Of a stretch of DNA of 64,000 bases, positions 1 through 17,900 are shown piece after piece. The stretch is from Thunnus maccoyii (lineage: Eukaryota; Chordata; Actinopteri; Scombriformes; Scombridae): positions 3,809,155-3,873,154 of the forward strand of contig NC_056544.1 in NCBI RefSeq assembly GCF_910596095.1, read 5' to 3'. The position numbers and the translations under genes were made by a program. The stretch's first letter is position 1, and every line of letters starts with the position of its first letter. The notes beneath the pieces were generated by a model. The model ran no database searches. It was not told where the DNA came from and was given only the letters and a program-made list of their open reading frames with translations.

Positions 1-62
1 TCACCTCAGGCTCAGCTTCTTAAAATGTAATATCAATGATGTCCTCTCCCTTCCCTCTGCAG

Positions 63-6392
<6,330 letters not shown>

Positions 6393-6681
6393 AGGAAAAG
6401 TCAAAACTCACTTCAAAACTTTTTGCCTTTGTGTCACAGTGAAATAGGCTTGCCTCTTACTGTTAACATTTATCTATGAACTGACTGAAATTAGCTGAAT
6501 CCAACTAAATTTGAAATTCAAATAATGAAATTACAGCCTTTTCTTTAGGAAACATTTGCCTCACCTCTCAGCTGTCATGGACTCCTCAGGGAGTGCAGTT
6601 GTTTCAGTGGTTTATTCCATGAACATGAATGCAGCACAAGTAAGGAATTCCTTTTGGTTTGTCTGTGGTGGTACTAGCTAA

Positions 6682-7392
6682 GACTGTACTGCAGATGTGG
6701 CTGAAATTATTGGTACTCTTGCATTTTATTAAAATAATGCACCATTCACTCTGAAGTGTTGAAATTAAAAGATATGGCCTGGGCAAAATTATTGGTACCC
6801 TTTAGAAGGAAGGATTGCTTGAATGGTTGAGAAAGAACCAAAGAAAACTTCAATACAGATTCAAGCTGATCGTCAAGTTCAAGGTACATCAGTTTCAAGT
6901 CACAGCATCCGTCACTGTCTGAATGAGAATGGGCTCCATGATAGAAGACCCAGGAAGACCCCACTTCTAAGAGGAAAACACAAAAAAGCCAGTCTGGACT
7001 TTTCCGAAAATGCACACAGTCCTTCTGAGAGAATGTGCTTTGGACAGATGAAACAAAATTGGAGCTTTTTGGTAAATCCCATCAACCCTGTTTACAGAAG
7101 AAAAAATGAAACCTTCAAAGAAAAGAACACTATGCCTACTTTGAAACATGGAGGAGTCTCAGTGATGTTTTGTTGTTGCTTTGTTGCCTCAGGCACTGGG
7201 GGCCTGAAATCAGAAGACTATCAAGGCATTTTGGAGCTAAACATACAGCCCAGTGTCAGAAAGCTTCCAGCAGGATAATGACTCCAAACATACATCAAAA
7301 AGCAGTTTCAACTTAATACAGAGAAAATTTAGTTTTTTTTAAAAAAAGGTGGAAGGGGACCAATATTTTCAGCCACGTCTGTATGTACAGTG
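6682..7392 (+). mobile_element. decayed Tc1-like DNA transposon
   Basis: Inverted termini are visible: the left GTGGCTGAAATTATTGGTAC (from 6697) matches the reverse complement of ACCAATATTTTCAGCCAC near 7359-7376, and the outer bases also pair. Between them are transposase pieces on the + strand in several frames: HCLNENGLHDRRPRKTPLL, the catalytic-type motif LWTDETKLELFG (frame-shifted relative to its neighbours), MPTLKHGGVSVM and QQDNDSKHT. At about 710 bp it is less than half the usual 1.6 kb length, with frameshifts, so it cannot encode a transposase. Confidence 0.9.
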
Positions 7393-8071
7393 TGTATGGT
7401 TGTTAAACCTTGTCAGCAGGTATGCACAGTTTTAGAATTGCCTGTGGTTCAAATCTGTTTTTTGTTAACAAAATTGTTTTACTTGTTTCCACACAGAGAC
7501 TGAGGAATATGCTATAGCAGAAAATGAAGGGATTATTTTCAAGTCCTGTTAAAATCTATAGAAAAAGGCACAAGAGTTGTGTGTTATGAATAATTCCTGC
7601 TATTAGTATACTATACTATATACTACAATTCCGCTTTGACTATACTCAGCCGGCCTTGCACTAACCTCCTACAGTTAAAAGTGCCACATGTAACACTACT
7701 AATAAATCAGCTACATGTATAACCATTGCAAACATTGACAGGTCATTGCCATAAATGCCAATCATTTGGATGGTGGAAATAGTTAATCATTTTAAGAAAG
7801 ATTAGCTCCAATAATACCAGAGGAGAAAAAGTCAGCCAACCTTTTAAGGTCAAGGATCACAATAATGGTATCATAGTAACTTTGTCAATGATTTAACAGT
7901 AGATTTGACTTTTTATTTGACTTTTAGATTTTTAATTGCAGATTCGTATTTGTTCTTCCTCTGTAAACGTCTAATATTTTATTTGATATTCAAATTAAAT
8001 GGATATTTGCTGTTTAATGTTTAATGTATTAATGCAAAATGAAATGCAACCTTGTAATGGCCAATGATTTC

Positions 8072-8077
8072 AATAAA
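8072..8077 (+). promoter_or_regulatory. candidate polyadenylation signal (AATAAA) for dpyd
   Basis: Canonical hexamer about 1.7 kb after the dpyd stop codon. The distance includes the Tc1 insertion. Confidence 0.4.
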
Positions 8078-8100
8078 GGTTTCCAAACCATCTGTACACT

Positions 8101-9995
8101 AGAAGACAGACTAAGGTGTTATTTTTTGTTTGTTTGTTTGTGCAAGAAACAGACTCAAGTATGAGCAGGAGTTGAGTAGAAGGACATGTCTCTGCCACAT
8201 TTCAGTGTTGTACTGGCTGGTCTGACAATGATAGAAGTATACAAATCCAAACCCTAAAAGTTAGCAATACCCTAATGTAAAAACACTATATTACTAATAT
8301 GTATTAAATCATTTACTCAGACTTTATAGATTAGCTGTGGGCTATCACAAGGGAAAACTTGTTGGGGGTCAGTGAAATCTATTGCATGTCCTCCATTCTG
8401 CATAATGAGTACTTATACTCTTGATGCTGAAGTAAAATAATAGCTACATTGACTGATTAAGCAGCATTTATAGTAACTGGTCAACATGATGCTAATTTTA
8501 AACACTTTATATACTTTATCTTTTAATCTGTAATGTTGCTCAGTGTTTTATAAGTTGATCATATATTTTATGTGTAAAATCTGAATCTACAGAGTCACTA
8601 TAATTATAATAGAAGTACTTTGGTAGTACAGTATTTAATTAAATGCACCGAGTTCCTTCACTGTTTACAGAATGTTTACAGTTCTGTGTCTCCATTCTGC
8701 TTCTACTGATGACATAAACAGAATGGAACAGTTATGTTGCTTGGAATCATTTCACACTGTGAAGAACTCAGTTCATCCACAGTTTAGTGTTTCCTTTCTC
8801 ATCAGAGTAAAAAGGTGAGTAGTTATCAGGCTGCTTCACACAGATTACATTGTGAACATGGTGTTTGATGATTTGGAACAATTGTATCTTGACTCTTTTC
8901 ACACATAATATGACCAGTATTGATAGATCAGTTAGTTTCCTACCAACACAGCCAAAGATGAAAAAAAAGCTTTCAACAAATGTTACAAAATAAGAGATAA
9001 AATGGTGAAGAAATGAATAGAATCTGGTTGGGAGAGGGTTTTGGTTGGTTGGCATATAACTCTTCAAAACATAAATGCAGCTTTGAAAAGGCAGCCAGAT
9101 GATTGTAGTGGTTTGAAATTATTTTGTTCAGTTCTGTGAATTAAGTAGTGCTAGTGGACATAAAGGTGAAATAATTGTTTTGTGATAATGTGGCTTTGTG
9201 TATTTCCTTTCATTTATTTTTTCTACTCAGTCTGAAATATTACAATTCATTTTATTGCAGACCTGTAATCCACTGTGGAAAAATAGGAAAAAAAGATAAG
9301 AAGAATACATATAATAGATACAGAAAATTAGACAAACTAACTAGTTGATTTCACCTCATTCTCACTAAAAATGCATTTGCTATGTTTTAGAAGGACATTT
9401 AGGGTCGGCAGGGCCAAATCAACCTGTTTGGTGGCTCCAGGACAATATTAAGCTGTGGGCCCCTATTACCCCACCTCCCCTGCCCCCACATCCTCCCACT
9501 ATCTGTGCATTGTGTATGTGCTGTGTTGCCTTAAAATATGTAGCAGGTGCAGAGCAGACAGCAGATTACACAAAGCAGTTTAACTGTATTTTTCTGGAGT
9601 CCCAGAAACTAACCTGTACACCTGCTGCTGGAATAGTAGCCTGGTAACTTTATTAAGCAATATGCATCATGTAAGCACAGTACTGAGTGCAATAATAATG
9701 ATATTAAAGGGGCTTATGTCCATGTGTCTTCATGTCCTTGCCGAGTTGGTAATCCAGAGTGTGGGCTGGTGCTACTGAGGTGTATGCAATATTTAATTAG
9801 TCTAGTTCTGAATACATTTAATGAACACTTTTTGATACATTTTAAGGGTAACACTTGTTAACTGGTACTAAACACAAGGCAAGGCTTAATAAAATGCTTT
9901 TAATTACATGTATGTTTCCATCATGGTGCTGGTAGTTTTAATCAGTAAAGGTCTTTCTTCCAGCACTGGTTGCTCCAGTCCATCACTTTTCAGTC
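8101..9995. other. intergenic sequence between dpyd and the SUN-domain gene
   Basis: AT-rich sequence. I see no exon, RNA gene or convincing repeat. About 9394-9500 is a C-rich patch of unknown origin. Bases 9934-9993 end in a pyrimidine-rich stretch plus CAG just before the SUN-gene ATG, so an upstream untranslated exon is possible. Confidence 0.5.
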
Positions 9996-12951
9996 ATGGC
10001 ATGGCAAAGCTGTCGCTTGCTTTCAATGGGATACTATGATAAGGAGGAAGAGCCTCGGCTTACATACAAGGAAACCCCATTCAGGTAAACTGACGTGTGT
10101 GTGTGTGCGCGTGTGTGTGTCAGTACAATTCTGTATTGCTTACAGTATCATAACTTAGTATTTCTGTTGGATGCTACTTTATACCACTCAACTGCATTTC
10201 AAAGGGATACATTGTTCTTTTTTCTCCACTATAATTTATCTGGCTATTATAGTTACTTTACACATTCAATTTTGCACACAAAACACAGCCAACATACTGT
10301 AATCATACTATATATATATAATTATACTAAGTCCCTTCTCCGACCAACTTTTTACTTGTAATGGAGTAGTTTTATAGTGTGGTATTGCTACAGTACTTAC
10401 TCTTGTTCTTATCTATAGATATTCACATCTCAGTCTTTCTCATTTCATTGCATCTTAAAGGGTCTTTCGGAGGAAGAGGGGTCGTCGCCGTTCTGGTGCC
10501 GGCACGGTCGCTAAAAAATTAAGCCCATCTCCCCTTGCTGACGACGTTGACCACCTGCTGCCCCAGGATGGGGGGGACAAAAACAGTTGTAAGGAAATAA
10601 CCTCACCTGAAAACACACCTGCTGAAATGACATAGAAGTTAGTTCTCAATATATCTTCTCTCTGTTATGAAACTCTAAACATCCTCTCTTTCTCTGTGTA
10701 GTCTGGACGAGGTTTAGCCCCAAAACTGTTGCCGGCCTCCTCTTCATCATCCTAATGTGTTTTGGTAATTCATTAAGAATCATCTCTAGTACACCAGCTT
10801 TGTTGGACTGTCACGGCTTATTTTCATACAATACATATCTCGACTGGATTTTTGTGTCTCTCTATCCAGGAGGATGTTCGTACATAATGTATGATTCAAG
10901 CAGGACCGGTGTCAATCAGAGTTCCGGATGGCTGGAGAACATGGTACAGTAACACTCGTAGTAACTTGACTTCTCCTTTTAAAAACAGGCCTTTTTTTCT
11001 GCGACATGAAAATTCCTATCACCTTGTAGCTCAAGTCACCTTACACGCCTCCCCACTAATAAACAGATCTCTTTTGACTTGTAGGGCTGGGCTGGAAATG
11101 ATTTGGGGAAGATGCAGGCGCAGCTGACAAAGCTGCAGGACGACATGGCCGGAGTTGATGTTAAGATGATGCAGATGCAGCTAAAAGAGCTGCAGGATGA
11201 GCTGTTCGGTCTGACGAAAAAGCTTCTTCCTGTGGCAGACACTATGCCAAATTTTGCTCTGGAATCGCAGGGTAAGTCATCTTCCTCATTATGATGTGTC
11301 AGATTATAGTTTACTCTTGTGCTTTAATGTGGATCCCTGTGGTCCTAAGATTTCTAACCGTCTCTGCGTGTGAATGATGTATGTTTTTGTGCAGGTGCCA
11401 ACGTCCTTCACCATCTTACCTCACAAACATATTACACCCAGCCACCACTGGTGACATTTTGGGGAATACCTTTGTGGTATCCACCTGCAAACCCTCGGAC
11501 TGTCATCCAGGTAGGAAACACACACACGCACACCCACACATACAATGCAAACGTACAAAACCTTCTTCTAGATTCTCCTTTTCACTCCTCTGTCGGCTCT
11601 CCGTCTCGTCTCCACAGGGACACTCCTCACCTCTGACTCCCGGTCACTGCTGGGCCTTTGCAGGAAGACGTGGACATTTGTTGATTTCCTTGTCACACCC
11701 AGTCACCATCACCCATGTGACACTGGGTCACATTTCAGGCATGCAGTCCACCGCTGGCTTCGCTTACAGCGCTCCAAGGGAGTTTTCTGTCTATGTAAGT
11801 CACAGATTTGACATAATTTCACTTGAGTCATCACTGATGCAGCACGGTTTTTCACCATTACACACAAAGAGAACAACAAGCTGTTCAATGGCATGTTTCT
11901 CTCTCTCTCCTTCTCTCTCTCTCTCTGTCTCTGTCAGGGAATAAAGACAGCAAATGGTGAAACGACTCGACTGGGAACCTTTGTATATGATCCAAATGGG
12001 GAGTCATTACAGACCTTCAAGCTCCCTGTGAGTATCACACCTGCACAAGCATGTTTTAATCCAGTCACTTGCTCAAATATGGAAAGCCAACAGAGTCACA
12101 ATTTGCCTTTATTCTTTTACTATTAAAAAGCAAAATCACCCACAAACTGACTTTCACTCACTCTTCACTAGAGGTTTAAAGGTACTCCAATATACTCAAT
12201 AGATACATTTGGGTTATACCGTTGCAAATAGTAGCCCATGGGCCTCCATCTTTGATGTCATCCTTTGATATGATGTAAGAAGATGCCATCAGTGAAATAG
12301 TTAGCAGGATGAAGTCGTCTATACGGTGGCCGACAAGGGGAAATGCACTGCAATTTCAGAAATCACATGCAAATACACAAAACACAAGCAAATAAAGAAA
12401 ATGTCCCCATCAATTTGACAACACATGCGCAGCATTTAGAAAACGTACTGCAAATACCACAACACAACACTTTACAGAAATGACAACGGACGTGTTTCCA
12501 GAGGACACTTAAGAGTGATGAACATGTCAATAACTCATAAACGAGGCCTCTTTCCTCAGGCATGTTTGATTGGTATTTGGTTCAAAGGAGATATTGAACT
12601 TGGCAAAGTCATGTATCGAACCAAATGCCCTGTACAAAACAGTTGAGGACAAATACACGTAGCCTACCATTACAACCCTACTCTACGCTTCATCTCATGA
12701 TTCCTTTTCCTTTTTTTATTCATCACATTCCCGATTTTACATCCTCTAATTCTTGTTAGTTATCCCTGTGTGACCACCCCACCAACTCTCTCAAATCTTT
12801 TCTACCTTGTCTCTCTCATCAGGATCATACAAAAGGCGTCTTCAGATTTGTGAAGTTGCAGATTGAGAGCAACTGGGGCCATCCAGAGTACACCTGTGTT
12901 TACAACTTCAGGGTCCATGGGAAAATGCCACTGATATCTGTAACTCCTTAA
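9996..12951 (+). CDS. SUN-domain nuclear-envelope protein, short form (9 exons, 350 residues)
   Basis: Exons: 9996-10084, 10461-10588, 10702-10764, 10870-10943, 11085-11271, 11395-11510, 11618-11794, 11938-12027, 12823-12951. All have GT-AG borders and phases that join cleanly into 350 codons plus stop. The N-terminus has a basic patch (FRRKRGRRRSG). Residues about 77-93 are one hydrophobic segment (VAGLLFIILMCF). Exon 5 is a short coiled coil (MQAQLTKLQDDMAG and on). A complete C-terminal SUN domain follows, with GHCWAF (its Cys matches the one that disulfide-bonds KASH partners in SUN2) and NWGHPEYTCVYNFRVHG. SUN proteins span the inner nuclear membrane and bind KASH proteins to link nucleus and cytoskeleton. 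The length fits the SUN3/SPAG4/SUN5 group rather than SUN1/2, but I cannot assign the orthologue. Confidence 0.88.
12260..12560. repeat. probable fish MITE fragment in the last SUN-gene intron
   Basis: Sequence around GGCCGACAAGGGGAAATGC and CACATGCAAATACACAAAAC resembles a common fish repeat I recall. No inverted ends were established. Confidence 0.4.
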
Positions 12952-12963
12952 AGAGTAAAACAC

Positions 12964-12969
12964 AATAAA
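12964..12969 (+). promoter_or_regulatory. polyadenylation signal (AATAAA) of the SUN-domain gene
   Basis: Canonical hexamer 12 bases after the stop codon, which would give a very short 3' UTR. Confidence 0.6.
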
Positions 12970-14908
12970 AGAGATTCAAGAAAGCTTTATTGTCAGTGTC
13001 TCCTACAATTAATTGCTGTTGCATCATGAGTCAGAGAGTCAGCAGTCATTGCAATGACTTTCAATCAAGAGAAAGCCACTGAATAAAGAAGGAGCTAGGA
13101 ACTAAGGAATGTTTTAAAAAATGAATATCCATAACTATCAAAATACATACAGTAATATGTATATACGTGTATACAGTATATATATACAGTATATATTATA
13201 AATTGATGTTGTATTGGAATGTGTCATGAATTTGGAATAGATGTAAGTCTCACAACTTCATGTGTATGGTTGTGTTATTATGATGTAGGAATTAAAAACT
13301 GAACCAAGGATGATGTTTGATAGAGTGGCTGAAAAACTTTAAGTTTATGATGATACCAGAATTTGCATAAAACATCACTTTATCACCATACATTTGCAAT
13401 GAAATAACCTATTTATATAATACAACCTATAAGTCTATTTTTTATTGAAAAGGGTATTGTAAAATTTATTTTTGTACACATTTGCGTCAGAAAACTATTA
13501 ACATAAAACTTCCTATATCCTCCCGTAATGTTTATATCACCACTGCAGTTAAACTGGAGATGTGATCATGTGTAACTACTCTATATACTACGGGCTAGTG
13601 GCTAATGGCTAGTTTAAACTTTGGCTTATATTTTATGAGCTTAGTGTTTGTTTTGCATGTAAAACCTTTCACATGTTACAGGCACGTGAGCTTAAAAGAT
13701 ACCCATTAAACAGATAAAACACGATCTCAGTGTTTGATCTGCTTTCAGCATTTTTTCCAGATTATTTGGCAGATGCTGAACATTTGACAATGTGAGATTT
13801 TCTTTCCCCAAAAGCTATCAATATCAAGCAAAGAAAGCCATATTGTTTGCTTTCATCCACTGACAATTCCTCTTGCAGTGTAGCAGCATTGAGTAACCTG
13901 TTCTTGCTTGATATCAAAACTTACTTTGCATCCACAATCTGTCCTTGTCTGATTTTAGGATTTGAGTATGCATACAAGAAAAATTCTGTAAACAAGAAAA
14001 TAGGGATGCATAGTTTTGCTATAAATGCAATCCTAAATTTATCAAATGGCACAAGTTGCATTATTTATCCTTAAAATAATTTCTCCTTGGGCACATCATT
14101 GTGTATTGATTTTGTAATGTAAATCATTACATTTTCATAAATATGCAGTACTTTGTGGTATTAATTTGTACTATCAACTATATTATCACCTTCTCCTGTC
14201 TTCACTTTGTTCTATTTTGCCAAGACATAACTCCATAAGACTTGGAAGAATTACCAGACCTATTACAAATTAACTGAACCCCATACCCACTTTAAATAAC
14301 AAATATGGTTTAAGATCATTTTTCTATACATACAGTAAAATTTGGAACAAAATCCCACATCACATCAGAAATTCTCCCACCTTTTTATAATTAAACATTT
14401 ACACTTATATTTCCTTCTTCTGAATCAAAATTGTAAAAATTAATTTCCCAATAATCAACCTTATTATTGCTATTATGCTGTATTCTTTATTTACAATCCA
14501 CTCTTAAAATAGGTATGTTTCAGCCCATGTATACAAAGAATATTTACGAAGAATATTCTTTGTCTAACTTGTTAACTTTTATTATCTGCCTGTATTGTTT
14601 TATATTTGTATTGCTTTTTGAAACCTGCTGGAAACCAGTTTCTAAACTGAGTCAGGCCTGCAGCTGGTAATGGTTTTACATTGCTCTGCTGTTTTGTTTT
14701 GTTTTTCTTGTCAAAAAGAAAGATGAAAATGAAAAGTCTCACTCTGTGAGATACCCTCCTGACCAGAGGGTGGCAGCATTGCACTCAGTGGTACTTTGGG
14801 TTTCCAGCAGCCATGAAGACATGAAGAAGAAAAACGCCCATTTTGCTCCACTGTCAGGCATCCAAGTGTGCTGAAACAGCAACAGACAGAAGAGGACAAA
14901 GAGCTGCA
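12970..14908. other. intergenic region and presumed ptbp2 promoter/5' UTR
   Basis: AT-rich sequence without exons. Nothing was recognised up to about 14750. The last 150 bases are less AT-rich and lead into the ptbp2 start codon, so the transcription start probably lies here. No TATA box or other core element stands out. Confidence 0.45.
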
Positions 14909-17900
14909 ATGGACGGGTACATGTGTTCATATTTCAGCTAACGCTTCTGAGTGCACTTTCTACAGCTATGCATGTGACAGTTAGACTGAAGCTCAGTTAA
15001 AGATATGCTAGCTGTTAGCTCAGCTGCAAACCTTGATGCTTAATATTGTTGAACCTGACGGTAGCTAGCTAACACCGCCAAGTGCCAACCGAGAAATGTG
15101 GTGGTTCAGTGTCGTCCTGTTTGCAGGGAAACTTATATTTACTATAAAACATGTCTCCAGGGCATATTTAACGTATCATCTTGTTCTTGTTACTTCGGCA
15201 GTGTAATAGTTTGCGAGATAGTTAGTACAAGGTAATAGCCGGTGTGTCTCCACTGTGGTGCGTGAAGTGTATGTTACTGTTAGCTGGATTACTGGCATTT
15301 AGCTGCCGGCACGAATGAAATGCGTGCTAAATGTTTTTATGATAAATGGCGACAGTTATTGTCGGTCATTATTAGCGTAACAAGCTATTGGCCCTGACTG
15401 TGTGTTATTAATGTCCTGTCAGTGCTGACTGCTGGCGTTAAATGTTAACTGAAGTAATGAGGGTCCTTTGTCTGAAGCTGATGTGAGCTGCATGCAAACT
15501 GCCGGCTGAGCAGCAACATAACTTCAGCTGTTCTTTATGACTGAATTTAGAAAGTATTTTAAGTCCATCCAACTCATAAACAAGAAGAAATGCGTACATA
15601 CATATACAGTTAGTATGCTCCAAGAATTTCTTTTGAAGAAATCCGATTTTATTGCCAAACGTTTACTTTTCTGTTAAGTTATTTTTTATTTATTTTTATT
15701 ATTATTACTTTCATTTCATGTCCTGTCACCACATTGAATGTATCAACCAATTGAAAGTGAAGTCATGTTATCTTTATTTCATTATGATGCCTAAGTGTTT
15801 TCTGCTGTTCAATTATGATAGCAGGTGATCCAGGTTCATCATTAATACATCAAGCGGTTAAGTTTCTGTATGTGCTGCTGCCACATGGAGATAATAGCAT
15901 ATGCAATAACTAAATATGGCATGGCAACGTTTGAAAAAATATCTAAGAATAAATGGTGCTATTAAGATCCCCTTTACGTTGTATTGTAAAGCAGGTTAGC
16001 TTCCATTGGTGTCCAGTCTTTGATGCTGCTTGGACTTCCTTTTCTTAAGCAAAGTGATGAAAAATGTTGCTTAGCATGTTAGGATTTTGTAACAGTTTAT
16101 TAGTTGTGCATAACAACCTTAGAGGATATGAGTTCAATTAACCAATATTAGTGTTTTAGTAATTCAGACAAAGAAATGCTAATTTCTTGAACCTATGAAA
16201 CTGAATAGATTGTTAGTGAACCAGGAGTATGAAAGGCAAGGCAAGTTTATTTGTATAGCACATTTCAACAACAAGGCAAAGTGCTTTACATAGAGCATAA
16301 AAGGCATCAAGACAGAATATAAAAGCAATGCAAGTAAAAAGACATTTAAGTATAATTTAAAAGTGTTAAATTTGGAAATAAAAAGAAGCTAAAAGGGAAT
16401 AAGCCAGATAAAAAAAGTTACAGTGTAAAATATTAACCCTCAAAAATGCTTTCCATGCAAAACCAAACATTTCAACACATATAATGCATGATTTTTCTTT
16501 AAAATGTCACTCAGTTCCCATGTACTCAAAGTAATGTGCCACAATATTTTCATCCAGGTTAAAGTTACCACAAGGAACTTTTAACTGGTAATGAAACAGT
16601 CTCAATTCAATACTGATACCTCTATAAGACCTACATAAGCAAACGAGACCATCAGTGGGAAGATTGGCTGTTTCTATATAGTTTATATATAGCATTGTGG
16701 TTACGTTCTAAAGCACAAAGAAACGCACAGTACCTTCCCACAGTGTGTGGGACCTAGGTGTATGAACAGTATTAAAGCAAAGTTAACTTTGTTTCACCAT
16801 CGTCATATTACAATTATTAATCTTACGTAGCCACAAAACGATACATTACCTCATCACTATGCATCCTGCAAACAGCTGTGTTTAAAAAAAAAAAAAAAAG
16901 TGTTAAAAATAAGTTGCGTCTTTCTTTCACTCTATCTAGGCTAGATCTTTACAGTGGGCGGTGGTGCTCACTTACAACGGGTGTTTTCCCCGCTGCATTT
17001 AAGCAAGCCGAGTCAACCCACTGCTCAAAAAACCTACACTCAACACAGCCCAGGTTGAAAACCACAGACCGGTTTCACTCCTGCCCTTCCTATCAAAAAT
17101 ACTTGAGTGCACTGTCTTTAACCAAGTCTCTGAATTCCTTTCTGAGAACAACCTGTACAACCTAAAACAGTCTGGCTTTAAGCAGAGGCACTCTACCGAG
17201 ACTGCACTCCTGTTGATTATGGAGTCACTACGCTCAGCTAGAGCTGCTGGTCAGTCCTCAGCCCTTTTGCTGCTGGATCTGTTGATACAGTGAACCACCA
17301 AATCCTCCTCTCCACACTCACTGAGCTTGGTATCTCAGGATCCGCCCTCCACTGGTTTATGTCTTACCTCTCAGGGAGATCTTTTCGAGTATCTTGGAGG
17401 GGAGAAGTGTCCAAACTGCACAGCTTATCCACAGGGGTTCCTCAAGGGTCAGTGTTTGGTCTCCTTCTTTTCTCAATATACGCCACCTCACTTGGCTCAA
17501 TCATCCACTCCTGTGGTTTCTCATACCATTGCTATGCTGATGATACCCAGCTCTTCCTGTTGTTCACACTGGAAGACCTCACAGTCTCGGCTCGGATCTT
17601 GTCATGCCTTGCCGATATATCGGCATGGATGAAAGAACGCCACCTTCAACTCGACCTTTCAAAGACCGAGCTCCTTGTCATCTCAGCCATCAGCTCGAAT
17701 CAACCCAACTCATGCCCACAAAGTCTGCCAGTAACTTGGGTGTCATGATCGATGACCAACTAACCTTTAAGGTTTACGTGGCCTCAGTCGCACAGTCGTG
17801 TCAGTTTGCCCTGTACAACATCAGGAAGATCAGACCCTACCTGTCTGAGCATGCAGCACAACTCCTGGTACAGGCTCTCGTAATATCACACATCGACTAC

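Larger units (their letters stand above)
6393..8100 (+). other. probable dpyd 3' UTR and downstream region
   Basis: Non-coding sequence after the dpyd stop. It is interrupted by a Tc1-like element at 6682-7392. A candidate AATAAA polyadenylation signal lies at 8072-8077. Where the transcript really ends cannot be settled from sequence alone. Confidence 0.5.

Noticed and set aside
6823..7278. 151-codon frame as a host gene
   Set aside because: It is a frameshifted Tc1 transposase fragment between inverted terminal repeats.
9970..10158. 62-codon frame over the first SUN exon
   Set aside because: Wrong frame and reads through the intron into a GT microsatellite. The frame from 9996 joins the SUN-domain exons.
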